Shown here piece by piece: positions 1 to 6,619 of a stretch of DNA of 11,488 nucleotides. How positions within the stretch are numbered: the first letter of the stretch is position 1; every line of letters begins with the position of its first letter. A model generated the notes under the pieces. That model saw nothing but the letters and a program-made list of their open reading frames with translations, ran no database searches and was not told where the DNA came from. The DNA lies in contig JAISDG010000233.1 of the NCBI GenBank assembly GCA_031265015.1, forward strand, positions 1 to 11,488. The letters are read 5' to 3'. The translations under genes and the position numbers were made by a program. The stretch is from Spirochaetaceae bacterium (GTDB taxonomy: Bacteria > Spirochaetota > Spirochaetia > Treponematales > Breznakiellaceae).

Positions 1-926
1 CCTTCACGGGTGTTAATGTCATTCACGAAGGAATACATGATCTCGTTAAAGCCGTCGTTGTACTGGATGGCACATTCCAGTTCCACCTGGCCCTGAATGG
101 GATCTTCCCGGCTTCCTTCCAAGAAAATCACGTCCTTGTGCAGTACGGTTTTGCTTTCGTTCAGGTACTCCACAAAACTCTTAACCCCGCCCTCAAATTT
201 GAATTCATGAACCTTGGGAACCGAAAGCCGTTCGTCCCGGATAACAATCTTAAGGCCCTTGTTAAGGAACGCCAGCTCCCTGAGCCGGTTGGAAAGCATA
301 TCAAAGTTGTAGGTCGTGGTCTCGAAAATTGAGTTGTCCGCTTTAAAGCGGATCACCGTACCCCGGTCCCCTAAACCCCGGCTCGGGCCGTCCTCCGGCA
401 GGCTGCTATTGCCATCCAGCCGGGCCAGAGCCCATGGCGCCAGAGAAGGCCTGACCGCTTCTTTAGTGGGCCCTTCGGCGATGCCCAGTTTATACCGCTG
501 GGTATGGACCGTACCGTTGATGAATACAAAGGCTTCGCACCAGCCGGAAAGGGCGTTTACCACCGAGACCCCCACTCCGTGAAGGCCCCCGGAAACCTTG
601 TAGGATCTTTTGTCGAACTTGCCCCCCGCGTGAAGCCTGGTCATAACCAGTTCCAGGGCGCTGACCCCTTCGGAGGGATGGATGTCCACAGGGATGCCCC
701 GGCCATTGTCCTCTACCCGGATAATGTCGTTCCCTTCCAGCACTACCAGGATGGTATCGCAGTGGCCCTGCATGGCCTCGTCCACAGAGTTGTCCACCAC
801 TTCGTAAACCAAATGATGAAGCCCGTCGATCCCCGTGGTGCCAATGTACATGCCCGGCCGCTTGCGGACGGCTTCAAGTCCCTTAAGGACCTGTATGTTT
901 TGGGCGGAATAATCTGAATTCGGCAT
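1..926 (-). CDS. gyrB: DNA gyrase subunit B, N-terminal part (runs off left edge)
   Basis: This is the ATPase subunit of DNA gyrase, which with GyrA introduces negative supercoils. The first 308 codons are present and the gene continues beyond base 1. It aligns with E. coli GyrB without gaps through the GHKL ATP site: E42, D45 and N46 (EVVDNSVDE), D73 in the VEDNGRGIP loop, and GGLHGVG at 113-119, all at the E. coli numbers. The transducer domain begins after about residue 220 (RLRELAFLN, FEGGVKSFVEYLN). The ATG at 926 is forced: an in-frame TAG lies two codons upstream and no other start codon follows before the conserved core. No Shine-Dalgarno sequence is visible. Two oddities are a 25-residue insertion between about 155 and 187, and Ile at the position of E. 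coli Arg136. ParE is the alternative paralogue, but the N-terminal match favours GyrB. The preceding gene on the strand is lrgB, 68 bases away. Confidence 0.96.
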   Translation of the reverse strand, partial: MPNSDYSAQNIQVLKGLEAVRKRPGMYIGTTGIDGLHHLVYEVVDNSVDEAMQGHCDTILVVLEGNDIIRVEDNGRGIPVDIHPSEGVSALELVMTRLHAGGKFDKRSYKVSGGLHGVGVSVVNALSGWCEAFVFINGTVHTQRYKLGIAEGPTKEAVRPSLAPWALARLDGNSSLPEDGPSRGLGDRGTVIRFKADNSIFETTTYNFDMLSNRLRELAFLNKGLKIVIRDERLSVPKVHEFKFEGGVKSFVEYLNESKTVLHKDVIFLEGSREDPIQGQVELECAIQYNDGFNEIMYSFVNDINTRE

Positions 927-931
927 ACGCT

Positions 932-961
932 AGTGTACCAAAGATGAGGGAAAAATGCCAG
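932..961 (-). promoter_or_regulatory. Putative extended -10 promoter for gyrB, leaderless geometry
   Basis: On the minus strand TACACT (932-937) is preceded by TGG, an extended -10 arrangement. CTGGCA (956-961) lies 18 bases further upstream as a possible -35 (four of six consensus bases). The -10 ends only five bases before the gyrB ATG, so the predicted transcription start falls at or next to the start codon. That fits the missing Shine-Dalgarno sequence. The element is inferred from sequence similarity only. Confidence 0.35.
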
Positions 962-994
962 CCACGGATCCCGGCCGATGAACCGCAACGGCCC

Positions 995-1678
995 CTAGCG
1001 GAACAAAAGAACAAAGAGAAGGCTGGTGATGATTCCCGACAGGGCCATGGCAAGTCCGCTCATGGCGCCCTCAACTTCTCCCAGCTCCAGGGCGGCGGCG
1101 GTTCCTATGGCGTGGCCCGAGGTCCCGATGGCGATTCCCGCGGCCAGGGGATCCTTCAGGCGCAGGACCTTTATCAATAAAGGGGAAAGCACGGCGCTGA
1201 ACATACCGGTAACAATCACCGCCGTAATGGCAAGCCCGGTAAGGCCGCCCCCGCGGGCGGACAGTTCCAGGGCAATCGCGGTGGTTACCGATTTGGGAAG
1301 CAGCGACGCCGTCACCACCGGATCAACGGCCAAAAGCCGGCAGAGGCCCAGAGTGGAGCCCAGCGAGGCCAGGGAACCGGCAAGACAGCCCGCAAAAACC
1401 GGCAGTATGTTAGCCTTGAGCAGTTTCCGCTGGCGGTAGATCCGCAGGGCCAGTATTACCGTCACGGGAATAATAAACATGGTGATAATATCTCCGCCCT
1501 TCTGGTACCGTTCGATAGTCAGGGGCGTATAGATCACCACCAGGATGATCAGTATGTTGGCGATGATCAGGGGATTAGTCAGGGGTGAGGGCAGTTTTTC
1601 CCTAATCCGGCAGCCGATGCCGAAACAGATAACGCTGACAACAATGCCCACCGCGGGCAGCGACAGGAAAGCTTCCAT
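995..1678 (-). CDS. lrgB: LrgB family membrane protein
   Basis: LrgB/CidB-family integral membrane protein of 227 residues, the usual family length. With LrgA it forms the module first described as a modulator of murein hydrolase activity and autolysis. In Bacillus subtilis (PftAB) and Streptococcus mutans the homologous pair carries pyruvate. Family hallmarks are visible: LLPKSVTTAIALELS at 126-140 and GTSGHAIGTAAALELGEVEG at 185-204, with hydrophobic segments at about 6-24, 35-55, 64-82, 92-117, 145-170 and 205-226. I chose the ATG at 1678 because GGAG lies 11 bases upstream and it starts two bases after the lrgA stop. A longer open frame reaching 1792 lies inside lrgA and is not the start. 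It is the third gene of the kinase-lrgA-lrgB operon. Its stop (TAG, 995-997) leaves 68 bases to gyrB. Confidence 0.93.
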   Translation of the reverse strand: MEAFLSLPAVGIVVSVICFGIGCRIREKLPSPLTNPLIIANILIILVVIYTPLTIERYQKGGDIITMFIIPVTVILALRIYRQRKLLKANILPVFAGCLAGSLASLGSTLGLCRLLAVDPVVTASLLPKSVTTAIALELSARGGGLTGLAITAVIVTGMFSAVLSPLLIKVLRLKDPLAAGIAIGTSGHAIGTAAALELGEVEGAMSGLAMALSGIITSLLFVLLFR

Positions 1679-1680
1679 AA

Positions 1681-2034
1681 TTAACGCTTCTCCATAAAAA
1701 ACCTGATAAGCCGCACCGTACTGTAGGTAACGGCAAAGGTCACCGCCGCTCCGGCTAAACATATCACAATAAACTTGAACAGTACCGGCCACAGAAGCCC
1801 GAAATTTTCAAGGATGGTTACCGCCGCGGGCAGAAAGAAAAAAGCCATGTTGGCGCTGAGGAAATCGGCGGTTACTCCCAGATGTTCGGGCTTTAAAATC
1901 CGCAGGCCCAGAAAAACCAGCATCAGGAGAAGTCCCCAAACGCTGGCAGGAAGCCCCGCCGGTAAAAAGCGGGAAAGAACCTCCCCCGCACAACCGAAGA
2001 GCAGAATAATTGCAAGCTGACGCAGTATCTTCAT
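1681..2034 (-). CDS. lrgA: LrgA/CidA family holin-like membrane protein
   Basis: Small LrgA/CidA-family protein of 117 residues, the normal family size, predicted to span the membrane four times. Family features are the LPASVWGLLLMLVFLGLRIL stretch near residues 28-47, the SANMAFFFLPAAV segment at about 61-73, and a basic C-terminus ending MEKR. It works with LrgB, which follows after a two-base gap, either as a holin/antiholin-like pair or as a two-component pyruvate carrier. The ATG at 2034 overlaps the stop of the kinase gene (ATGA), and GGGA sits nine bases upstream, so I prefer it to the GTG two codons earlier at 2040. The overlap indicates translational coupling to the upstream kinase. 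Confidence 0.91.
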   Translation of the reverse strand: MKILRQLAIILLFGCAGEVLSRFLPAGLPASVWGLLLMLVFLGLRILKPEHLGVTADFLSANMAFFFLPAAVTILENFGLLWPVLFKFIVICLAGAAVTFAVTYSTVRLIRFFMEKR

Positions 2035-2849
2035 AAACACTGTTCCCAGGAAAGGCCCGCTCCAATGGCGGTGGTGTATTCGGCGTTTTCCGGGTATTCA
2101 AAATGCACATCGTACATAGTGGTAATTTCGCCTAATATCCGCCGGCCAATCAGGTTGCCGCTGCCGTTTCCGGTAACCATGACCTGGCTGGTATTTTTAC
2201 TTTTTGCGGCAAAGACCGCAAGCATACCGATTACCTGGTATACCATGTTGAGCAGCCCCAGGGCGATGTCTTCGTTCCGGGCGCTGTCCAGCATTTTTCC
2301 AAAGTTGGAGGCGGTGCTTTCCCTGTTCAGAAAGCTTAAGTCCGTTTCCATAATGTCTTCCATCAGCAGATCTACCTGGTTCAGCTTTCCCCGGGCCGCC
2401 AGTTCCATCACCCCGCTGAATTCCGACAGGGAAAGCAGTTTTTTTGCCAGCCCCAGGATTGTGCCGCCCCCTACGCCGGAACCGCCCATGTGGGAAATAC
2501 TGTCGCCCCGGGCATCAATAATCGCCGTACCGGTACCCACATTGGCGATGATGATGTTATCCCGGCCCGCCAGGAACATGCCCCCTATGCCGATAGATTT
2601 GATTTCATCAGCCTTGCCGGTGGGTATGCCGAAGAGATCATCCTTCAGCTTGGTAGCTCCCGCTCCGGTTATCATGATCCGTTTTATATCGCCGATTTTG
2701 ATGCCGTTTTCCACGATCATTTTGCCAAAAGCTCCGGTGGCGGAAGTTACCGCGTCCAGGGCCCTGGTTTTGATTTTGTGAATCACCCGGCCGCCGTGGA
2801 TGGAAACCGCTTTTGTGGTGGTGCTGCCTATATCTATGCCGATAATCAT
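2031..2849 (-). CDS. coaW: Type II pantothenate kinase
   Basis: Phosphorylates pantothenate with ATP, the first committed step of coenzyme A synthesis, in the cytoplasm. The 272-residue protein has the ASKHA fold of the eukaryotic-like (Fumble, type II) kinases: phosphate loop GIDIGSTTTK at 4-13, a probable catalytic Glu82 in ADEIKSIG, the family signature ANVGTGTAI at 102-110, GGSGVGGGTILGL at 122-134, ASNFGKML at 180-187 and TAIGAGL at 260-266. It is close in length and motif order to S. aureus CoaW. Bacterial type II enzymes are often insensitive to CoA feedback; this cannot be read from the sequence here. The start has a good Shine-Dalgarno sequence (AAGGA, six bases before ATG). It heads an operon with lrgA and lrgB and is divergent from the transporter gene. 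A BadF/BcrA-type ATPase is a less likely alternative because no cysteine ligands for an Fe-S cluster are seen. Confidence 0.92.
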   Translation of the reverse strand: MIIGIDIGSTTTKAVSIHGGRVIHKIKTRALDAVTSATGAFGKMIVENGIKIGDIKRIMITGAGATKLKDDLFGIPTGKADEIKSIGIGGMFLAGRDNIIIANVGTGTAIIDARGDSISHMGGSGVGGGTILGLAKKLLSLSEFSGVMELAARGKLNQVDLLMEDIMETDLSFLNRESTASNFGKMLDSARNEDIALGLLNMVYQVIGMLAVFAAKSKNTSQVMVTGNGSGNLIGRRILGEITTMYDVHFEYPENAEYTTAIGAGLSWEQCL

Positions 2850-2918
2850 GAGCTATCCTTTTTATCTCTTTATATGTTTTAATATAGTCTAACGCAGCAT
2901 AATTTAAAAGGAGTTATT
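2850..2918. promoter_or_regulatory. Divergent AT-rich promoter region
   Basis: Sixty-nine bases separate the kinase operon (leftward) from the transporter operon (rightward). On the minus strand TATATT (2881-2886) is a good -10 with a poor -35-like TTTTAA 17 bases upstream. It predicts a leader of about 25 bases containing AAGGA. On the plus strand CATAAT (2898-2903) or TATAGT (2883-2888) may be the -10, followed by an AGGAG Shine-Dalgarno sequence at 2908-2912. The oppositely facing -10 boxes overlap, so the two operons may compete or share control. I see no clear operator palindrome. Confidence 0.45.
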
Positions 2919-4226
2919 ATGCCCGTCAAATGGATTGTGCTTGGCCTGGCTGTCTTGATGTACGCGCTTATCGTTACTTTCCCCGACAGAAAGTCCTGGA
3001 GCGCCCTGGGGGCGGCCCTGCTGATGATACTGGTCAGGGCCCTTACCCCGGGGGATACGATCTTTTCCCTGGTCAGGGAAGCGGGAACCGAGCTTATCAA
3101 CTGGGATGTTCTGATGATCTTTGTGGGAAGCCTGGTGATTGCCGAACTTTTTATCTATTCCAGGGTTCCCGCGGCGATTGCCGATTCCATCGTTAACCAT
3201 TCCCCCAATGTAGGTGTCGCCATGGTGCTGATCCTGATCATGACGGGGATTATCAGCGCCTTTGTGGAAAACGTCGCCACCGTGCTGGTAATGGCCCCTA
3301 TCGCCCTGGCGCTCTGTAACAAGCTTAAGCTTAACCCCGGGAATTTTATGGTGGGCCTGGCGGTTATGGCAAACCTGGAAGGGACCGCCACCCTGGTTGG
3401 CGATCCCCCTTCGATGATCTTTGCGGATTATGCGAATTACGGTTTCAATGACTTTTTTGTCTACCAAGGAAAACTGTCGATCTTCTTTGCCGTCCAGGCA
3501 GGCTTGATCGTGGGAGCCCTGTTCTTTTACCGGATCTTTGCCAAAAACGGCGGGAAAAAAGTTGACGTGGAAAAAGAAACCATCCGTTCCATGGTTCCCG
3601 CCTGGCTTCTGATTCTGATGATCCTGGGCCTGGCCGGCGCTTCCTTTTTCTACGGCGGTATTTCCCTGGCTTCGGGACTTATCGTCATTGTCCTGGCCCT
3701 GGCGGGCATTATCTGGTACCGGTGGATACGGAAGGAAAGTTCCGCCAGGGTGCTGGAATTGGTAAAGGGCCTGGACTGGGATACGGTATTTTTCCTTATC
3801 GGTATTTTTGTGGTGGTGGGAGCCGTTGCCTCCGTGGGGCTCCTGGAAGACTTTGCCGCTTTCCTTGCGCGCGTTGTGGGTTCCAACGTCCTTTTGGGCT
3901 TTGTTCTTATCCTGGGGGTATCTACCCTTATTTCCGGCTTTGTAGACAATGTGCCCTACATCATCGTCATGCTTCCCGTGGCGGCTTCGCTGGCCCGGGA
4001 ACTTTCCTTAAAACCGGAACTGTACCTGTTTGCCCTGCTTGTCGGGTCCTGCATGGGAGGGAACCTGACGCCCTTTGGGGCCTCCGCCAACGTAGTATCC
4101 GTAGGCATACTGCGAAAACAAAATGTCAGATTAAGCTTTGTCCAGTGGCTTAAGATCGGCCTTCCTTTTACGGTGCTGACTACTTCCGCATCGGCGCTGT
4201 TTTTGTGGATAGTCTGGAGAGGATAA
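2919..4226 (+). CDS. ArsB/NhaD superfamily (SLC13-like) ion transporter
   Basis: Polytopic inner-membrane transporter of 435 residues with about 11 hydrophobic segments, belonging to the ArsB/NhaD/P-protein group of the ion transporter superfamily. Two inverted halves are visible through paired hairpin motifs: SAFVENVATVLVMAPIALAL at 113-132 and SGFVDNVPYIIVMLPVAASL at 339-358. Each half also has a second conserved loop: GTATLVGDPPSMI at 155-167 in the first, and GSCMGGNLTPFGASAN at 376-391 in the second. A hydrophilic linker at about 208-225 joins the halves. Known members move arsenite, Na+/H+, dicarboxylates or citrate; the substrate cannot be told here, and there is no ars operon context. 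The start is supported by AGGAG six bases before ATG. The gene is followed two bases later by the chemoreceptor gene, so the two are almost certainly co-transcribed. Confidence 0.9.
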   Translation: MPVKWIVLGLAVLMYALIVTFPDRKSWSALGAALLMILVRALTPGDTIFSLVREAGTELINWDVLMIFVGSLVIAELFIYSRVPAAIADSIVNHSPNVGVAMVLILIMTGIISAFVENVATVLVMAPIALALCNKLKLNPGNFMVGLAVMANLEGTATLVGDPPSMIFADYANYGFNDFFVYQGKLSIFFAVQAGLIVGALFFYRIFAKNGGKKVDVEKETIRSMVPAWLLILMILGLAGASFFYGGISLASGLIVIVLALAGIIWYRWIRKESSARVLELVKGLDWDTVFFLIGIFVVVGAVASVGLLEDFAAFLARVVGSNVLLGFVLILGVSTLISGFVDNVPYIIVMLPVAASLARELSLKPELYLFALLVGSCMGGNLTPFGASANVVSVGILRKQNVRLSFVQWLKIGLPFTVLTTSASALFLWIVWRG

Positions 4227-4228
4227 CC

Positions 4229-6049
4229 ATGAAATTACTGCATTCCATCAGATTCCGTTTTGCCCTTTCCTTTTGTCTGTTTGTTTTTGCGTTGTGCGCG
4301 GTCACGTCGATCATCGCCATGTACCAGACATCGAAAACAGTATCCCGGTTTTTTATAGAGCAGGGTGTTTTTATGACCGAAGAAGCCGCTTCGCTGATTG
4401 ACGGCGATGCTTTTGAACGGCTGCTTTCTACCATGGACGCGGAAGATCCGTTTTATGAAAAAACCAGGAGCGAGCTTTTAATCATCAAAAACTATTCCAC
4501 CGCCAAATATCTTTATACCATGGGTCCGGTGAACGGCGATATTTCTCTTTTCATTATCGACGGCAGCGTTCCGCCGGGGGATGAAGAATTTTCCGCCCTG
4601 GGAGATGAGTCCGATGTGTCGGGGTATGATCCGGCTTTTATGAAATGCTGGGAAACCCGGCGGACCGAGTACAGCGCCATGACCTATCAGGAAGACTGGG
4701 GCTGGCTAATATCCATTTATACCCCTATTATAAATTCCGCCGGAGAAATGGTCGGCATTACCGGCTGCGATTTTGAGGCAGAGGACCTTCGCAATTCCCT
4801 GTGGCAGGAAGGAAAGCGGCAGATTTTTACGGGGCTTGGCTTTCTTGCGCTCGGCATATTGCTGCTTATGGTATTGCTGCGGATAATCTTTAATCCCCTT
4901 AAAAACATGAGTTCCATCCTAAGGGAAATATCCTCCGGGGAAGGGGATTTAACCAAACAGATACAGCTACGCAGGGAAGATGAAATAGGAGAACTGGCAA
5001 AATATTTTAATCTGACCCTGGAAAAAATCCGGCGGCTGGTTATTACCATTAAAGACAAAAGCAGCGTTCTTTCCGGCGTGGGAAACGAGCTGGCTTCCAG
5101 CATGGAACAAACTGCCGCGGCAATTAACCAGATTACCGCCAATACCCGGAATATCAAAAGCAAGGTGATGCATCAGGCCGCCGGCATTACCGAAACCAAC
5201 GCGACCATGGAACAGGTTACGGTTAACATTGACAAACTGAACGGCCATGTAGAACAGCAGACCGACAGTGTTTCCCGGTCATCAGCGGCCATTGAAGAGA
5301 TGCTGGCAAACATACAAAGCGTCACCCAGACCCTTATCCGGAATACGAAAAACGTAACGGAGCTGATAGAAGCTTCCGAAACGGGCCGTTCGGGCCTTGA
5401 GAAGGTATCACGGGATATTCGGGAAATAGCCAAACAATCGGAGGGAATACTGGAAATTAACGCGGTGATGCAGAACATTGCCAGCCAGACAAATCTGCTT
5501 TCCATGAACGCCGCCATTGAAGCGGCCCACGCGGGAGAAGCCGGCAGGGGCTTTGCGGTAGTGGCCGGCGAGATACGGAAGCTGGCGGAAGATTCCGGCA
5601 AACAGTCAAAAACCATTTCCCAGGTATTAAGAACCATCAAGGAATCCATCGACCTTATCACCGTATCAGCTAACACGGTATTGGAAACATTCAGCGCCAT
5701 CGACGAACGGATCCGGATTGTGTCGGATCAGGAAGAGCATATCCGCAATGCCATGGAAGAACAGGGCCAGGGCAGCCAGCAGATTCTGGAAGCTGTCGGC
5801 GCCCTTAACGAGCTGACCCGGCTGGTCAAACAGGGATCCGGGGAAATGCTGGAAGGAAGCCGGGAAGTGATTCAGGAAAGCAGCAGCCTTGATTCGGCTA
5901 CCCGGGAAATAATCAACAGCGTTAACGAAATGGCCCTGAGCGCGGACCAGATAAACGGAGCGGTCAGCCGGATCAACGGTATCAGCGCCTCCAACAGGAA
6001 AAACACCAATGACCTGGCGGTGGAAGTATCCAAATTCAAGGTACAGTAG
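4229..6049 (+). CDS. Methyl-accepting chemotaxis protein with Cache-type sensor
   Basis: Transmembrane chemoreceptor of 606 residues that signals through CheW/CheA. Order of parts: TM1 at about 10-31; periplasmic sensor at about 32-197, of Cache type judging by YLYTM at 95-99 and the SIYTPIINSAGEMVGITGCD stretch at 162-181; TM2 at about 199-220; HAMP at about 221-273 (FNPLKNMSSI, EDEIGELAKYFN); a long coiled-coil signalling domain with the hairpin tip signature QNIASQTNLLSMNAAIEAAH at 415-434 and GRGFAVVAGEIRKLAEDS at 439-456. No C-terminal pentapeptide tether for CheR/CheB is present (it ends KFKVQ). The ATG at 4229 is preferred over the GTG at 4205, which lies inside the transporter gene; GAGAGGA precedes it. 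It starts two bases after the transporter stop, implying one mRNA and a shared ligand or physiological cue. Ligand unknown. Confidence 0.95.
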   Translation: MKLLHSIRFRFALSFCLFVFALCAVTSIIAMYQTSKTVSRFFIEQGVFMTEEAASLIDGDAFERLLSTMDAEDPFYEKTRSELLIIKNYSTAKYLYTMGPVNGDISLFIIDGSVPPGDEEFSALGDESDVSGYDPAFMKCWETRRTEYSAMTYQEDWGWLISIYTPIINSAGEMVGITGCDFEAEDLRNSLWQEGKRQIFTGLGFLALGILLLMVLLRIIFNPLKNMSSILREISSGEGDLTKQIQLRREDEIGELAKYFNLTLEKIRRLVITIKDKSSVLSGVGNELASSMEQTAAAINQITANTRNIKSKVMHQAAGITETNATMEQVTVNIDKLNGHVEQQTDSVSRSSAAIEEMLANIQSVTQTLIRNTKNVTELIEASETGRSGLEKVSRDIREIAKQSEGILEINAVMQNIASQTNLLSMNAAIEAAHAGEAGRGFAVVAGEIRKLAEDSGKQSKTISQVLRTIKESIDLITVSANTVLETFSAIDERIRIVSDQEEHIRNAMEEQGQGSQQILEAVGALNELTRLVKQGSGEMLEGSREVIQESSSLDSATREIINSVNEMALSADQINGAVSRINGISASNRKNTNDLAVEVSKFKVQ

Positions 6050-6100
6050 GGAACGTTTTCAACGGACTTCCCCGTTAAAATACAGATAAGGAGAAAAATC

Positions 6101-6595
6101 ATGGAATACATTCAGAAAATTAAATCGCCGGTGGGGACGTTCACCGTATCAAGCGATGGTAAAAATATTTGCGGGCTCTGGATTGAAGGGCAAAAATATT
6201 TTGCAAAAACCTTGGGAAACGATGTTTTGGAACAAAATCTGCCTGTATTTGAAAATGTCCGGAAATGGCTGGATATTTATTTTTCAGGCAGGAAACCGGG
6301 TTTTATGCCGCCGCTTATGCCAAAAGGAAGCCCTTTTCAAAAATCGATATGGAATAATCTTTGTAAAATTCCCTATGGAAAAACCACAACCTACGGGGAA
6401 CTGGCAGAACAGTTTGAATTAGAAAGCAAAGGCAGGCACATGTCCGCCCGGGCAGTCGGCGGCGCGGTAGGCCATAATCCCATCTCTGTTTTAATTCCCT
6501 GTCACCGGGTAATAGGAAAAAACGGTAACCTTACAGGATATGCGGGCGGCATTGCCGTAAAAACAAAACTGTTACAATTGGAAGGCATTATTTGA
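6101..6595 (+). CDS. ogt: Methylated-DNA-protein-cysteine S-methyltransferase (Ogt type)
   Basis: Suicide DNA-repair protein that moves the methyl group from O6-methylguanine (and O4-methylthymine) onto its own cysteine. The 164-residue protein has an N-terminal RNase-H-like domain (1-75) and the C-terminal winged-helix domain with the acceptor motif IPCHRV at 132-137 (Cys134), GKTTTYGELA at 93-102, VGGAVGHNP at 119-127 and the terminal KLLQLEGII. No AraC-type Ada domain is attached, so it is the constitutive Ogt type rather than Ada. AAGGAG lies eight bases before the ATG. A hand count gives about 43% G+C, clearly lower than the neighbouring genes (roughly 50-60%), with many AAA and ATT codons; this may reflect recent acquisition. 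It lies 51 bases after the chemoreceptor gene and ends 12 bases from the convergent helicase gene. Confidence 0.95.
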   Translation: MEYIQKIKSPVGTFTVSSDGKNICGLWIEGQKYFAKTLGNDVLEQNLPVFENVRKWLDIYFSGRKPGFMPPLMPKGSPFQKSIWNNLCKIPYGKTTTYGELAEQFELESKGRHMSARAVGGAVGHNPISVLIPCHRVIGKNGNLTGYAGGIAVKTKLLQLEGII

Positions 6596-6599
6596 ACTG

Positions 6600-6619
6600 A
6601 AAGGGGATCATTCCTTTTT
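6600..6619 (+). terminator. Weak quasi-palindrome between convergent ogt and helicase genes
   Basis: AAAGG (6600-6604) can pair with CCTTT (6613-6617) across an eight-base loop, ending in a run of five T on the plus strand. The stem is only five base pairs and overlaps the end of the helicase gene, so it would be a poor terminator. It is the only candidate between the two convergent genes. Confidence 0.2.

Noticed and set aside
973..993. GGCCG/CGGCC hairpin after lrgB, considered as a terminator
   Set aside because: The stem is five base pairs with an 11-base loop and no T-run follows on either strand. It lies just upstream of gyrB, which may be read through from the operon.
2065..2781. 238-residue plus-strand open frame antisense to pantothenate kinase
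   Set aside because: Ser/Pro/Ile-rich shadow of a well-supported kinase gene. No sensible start signal.
2904..3467. 187-residue minus-strand open frame antisense to the transporter
   Set aside because: His/Gln/Gly-rich composition typical of antisense to a membrane protein gene, and it overlaps the divergent promoter.
6061..6076. AACGG/CCGTT hairpin after the chemoreceptor gene, considered as a terminator
   Set aside because: Short stem followed by AAAAT, not T, on the plus strand, and it sits close to the ogt ribosome binding site. No support for termination.
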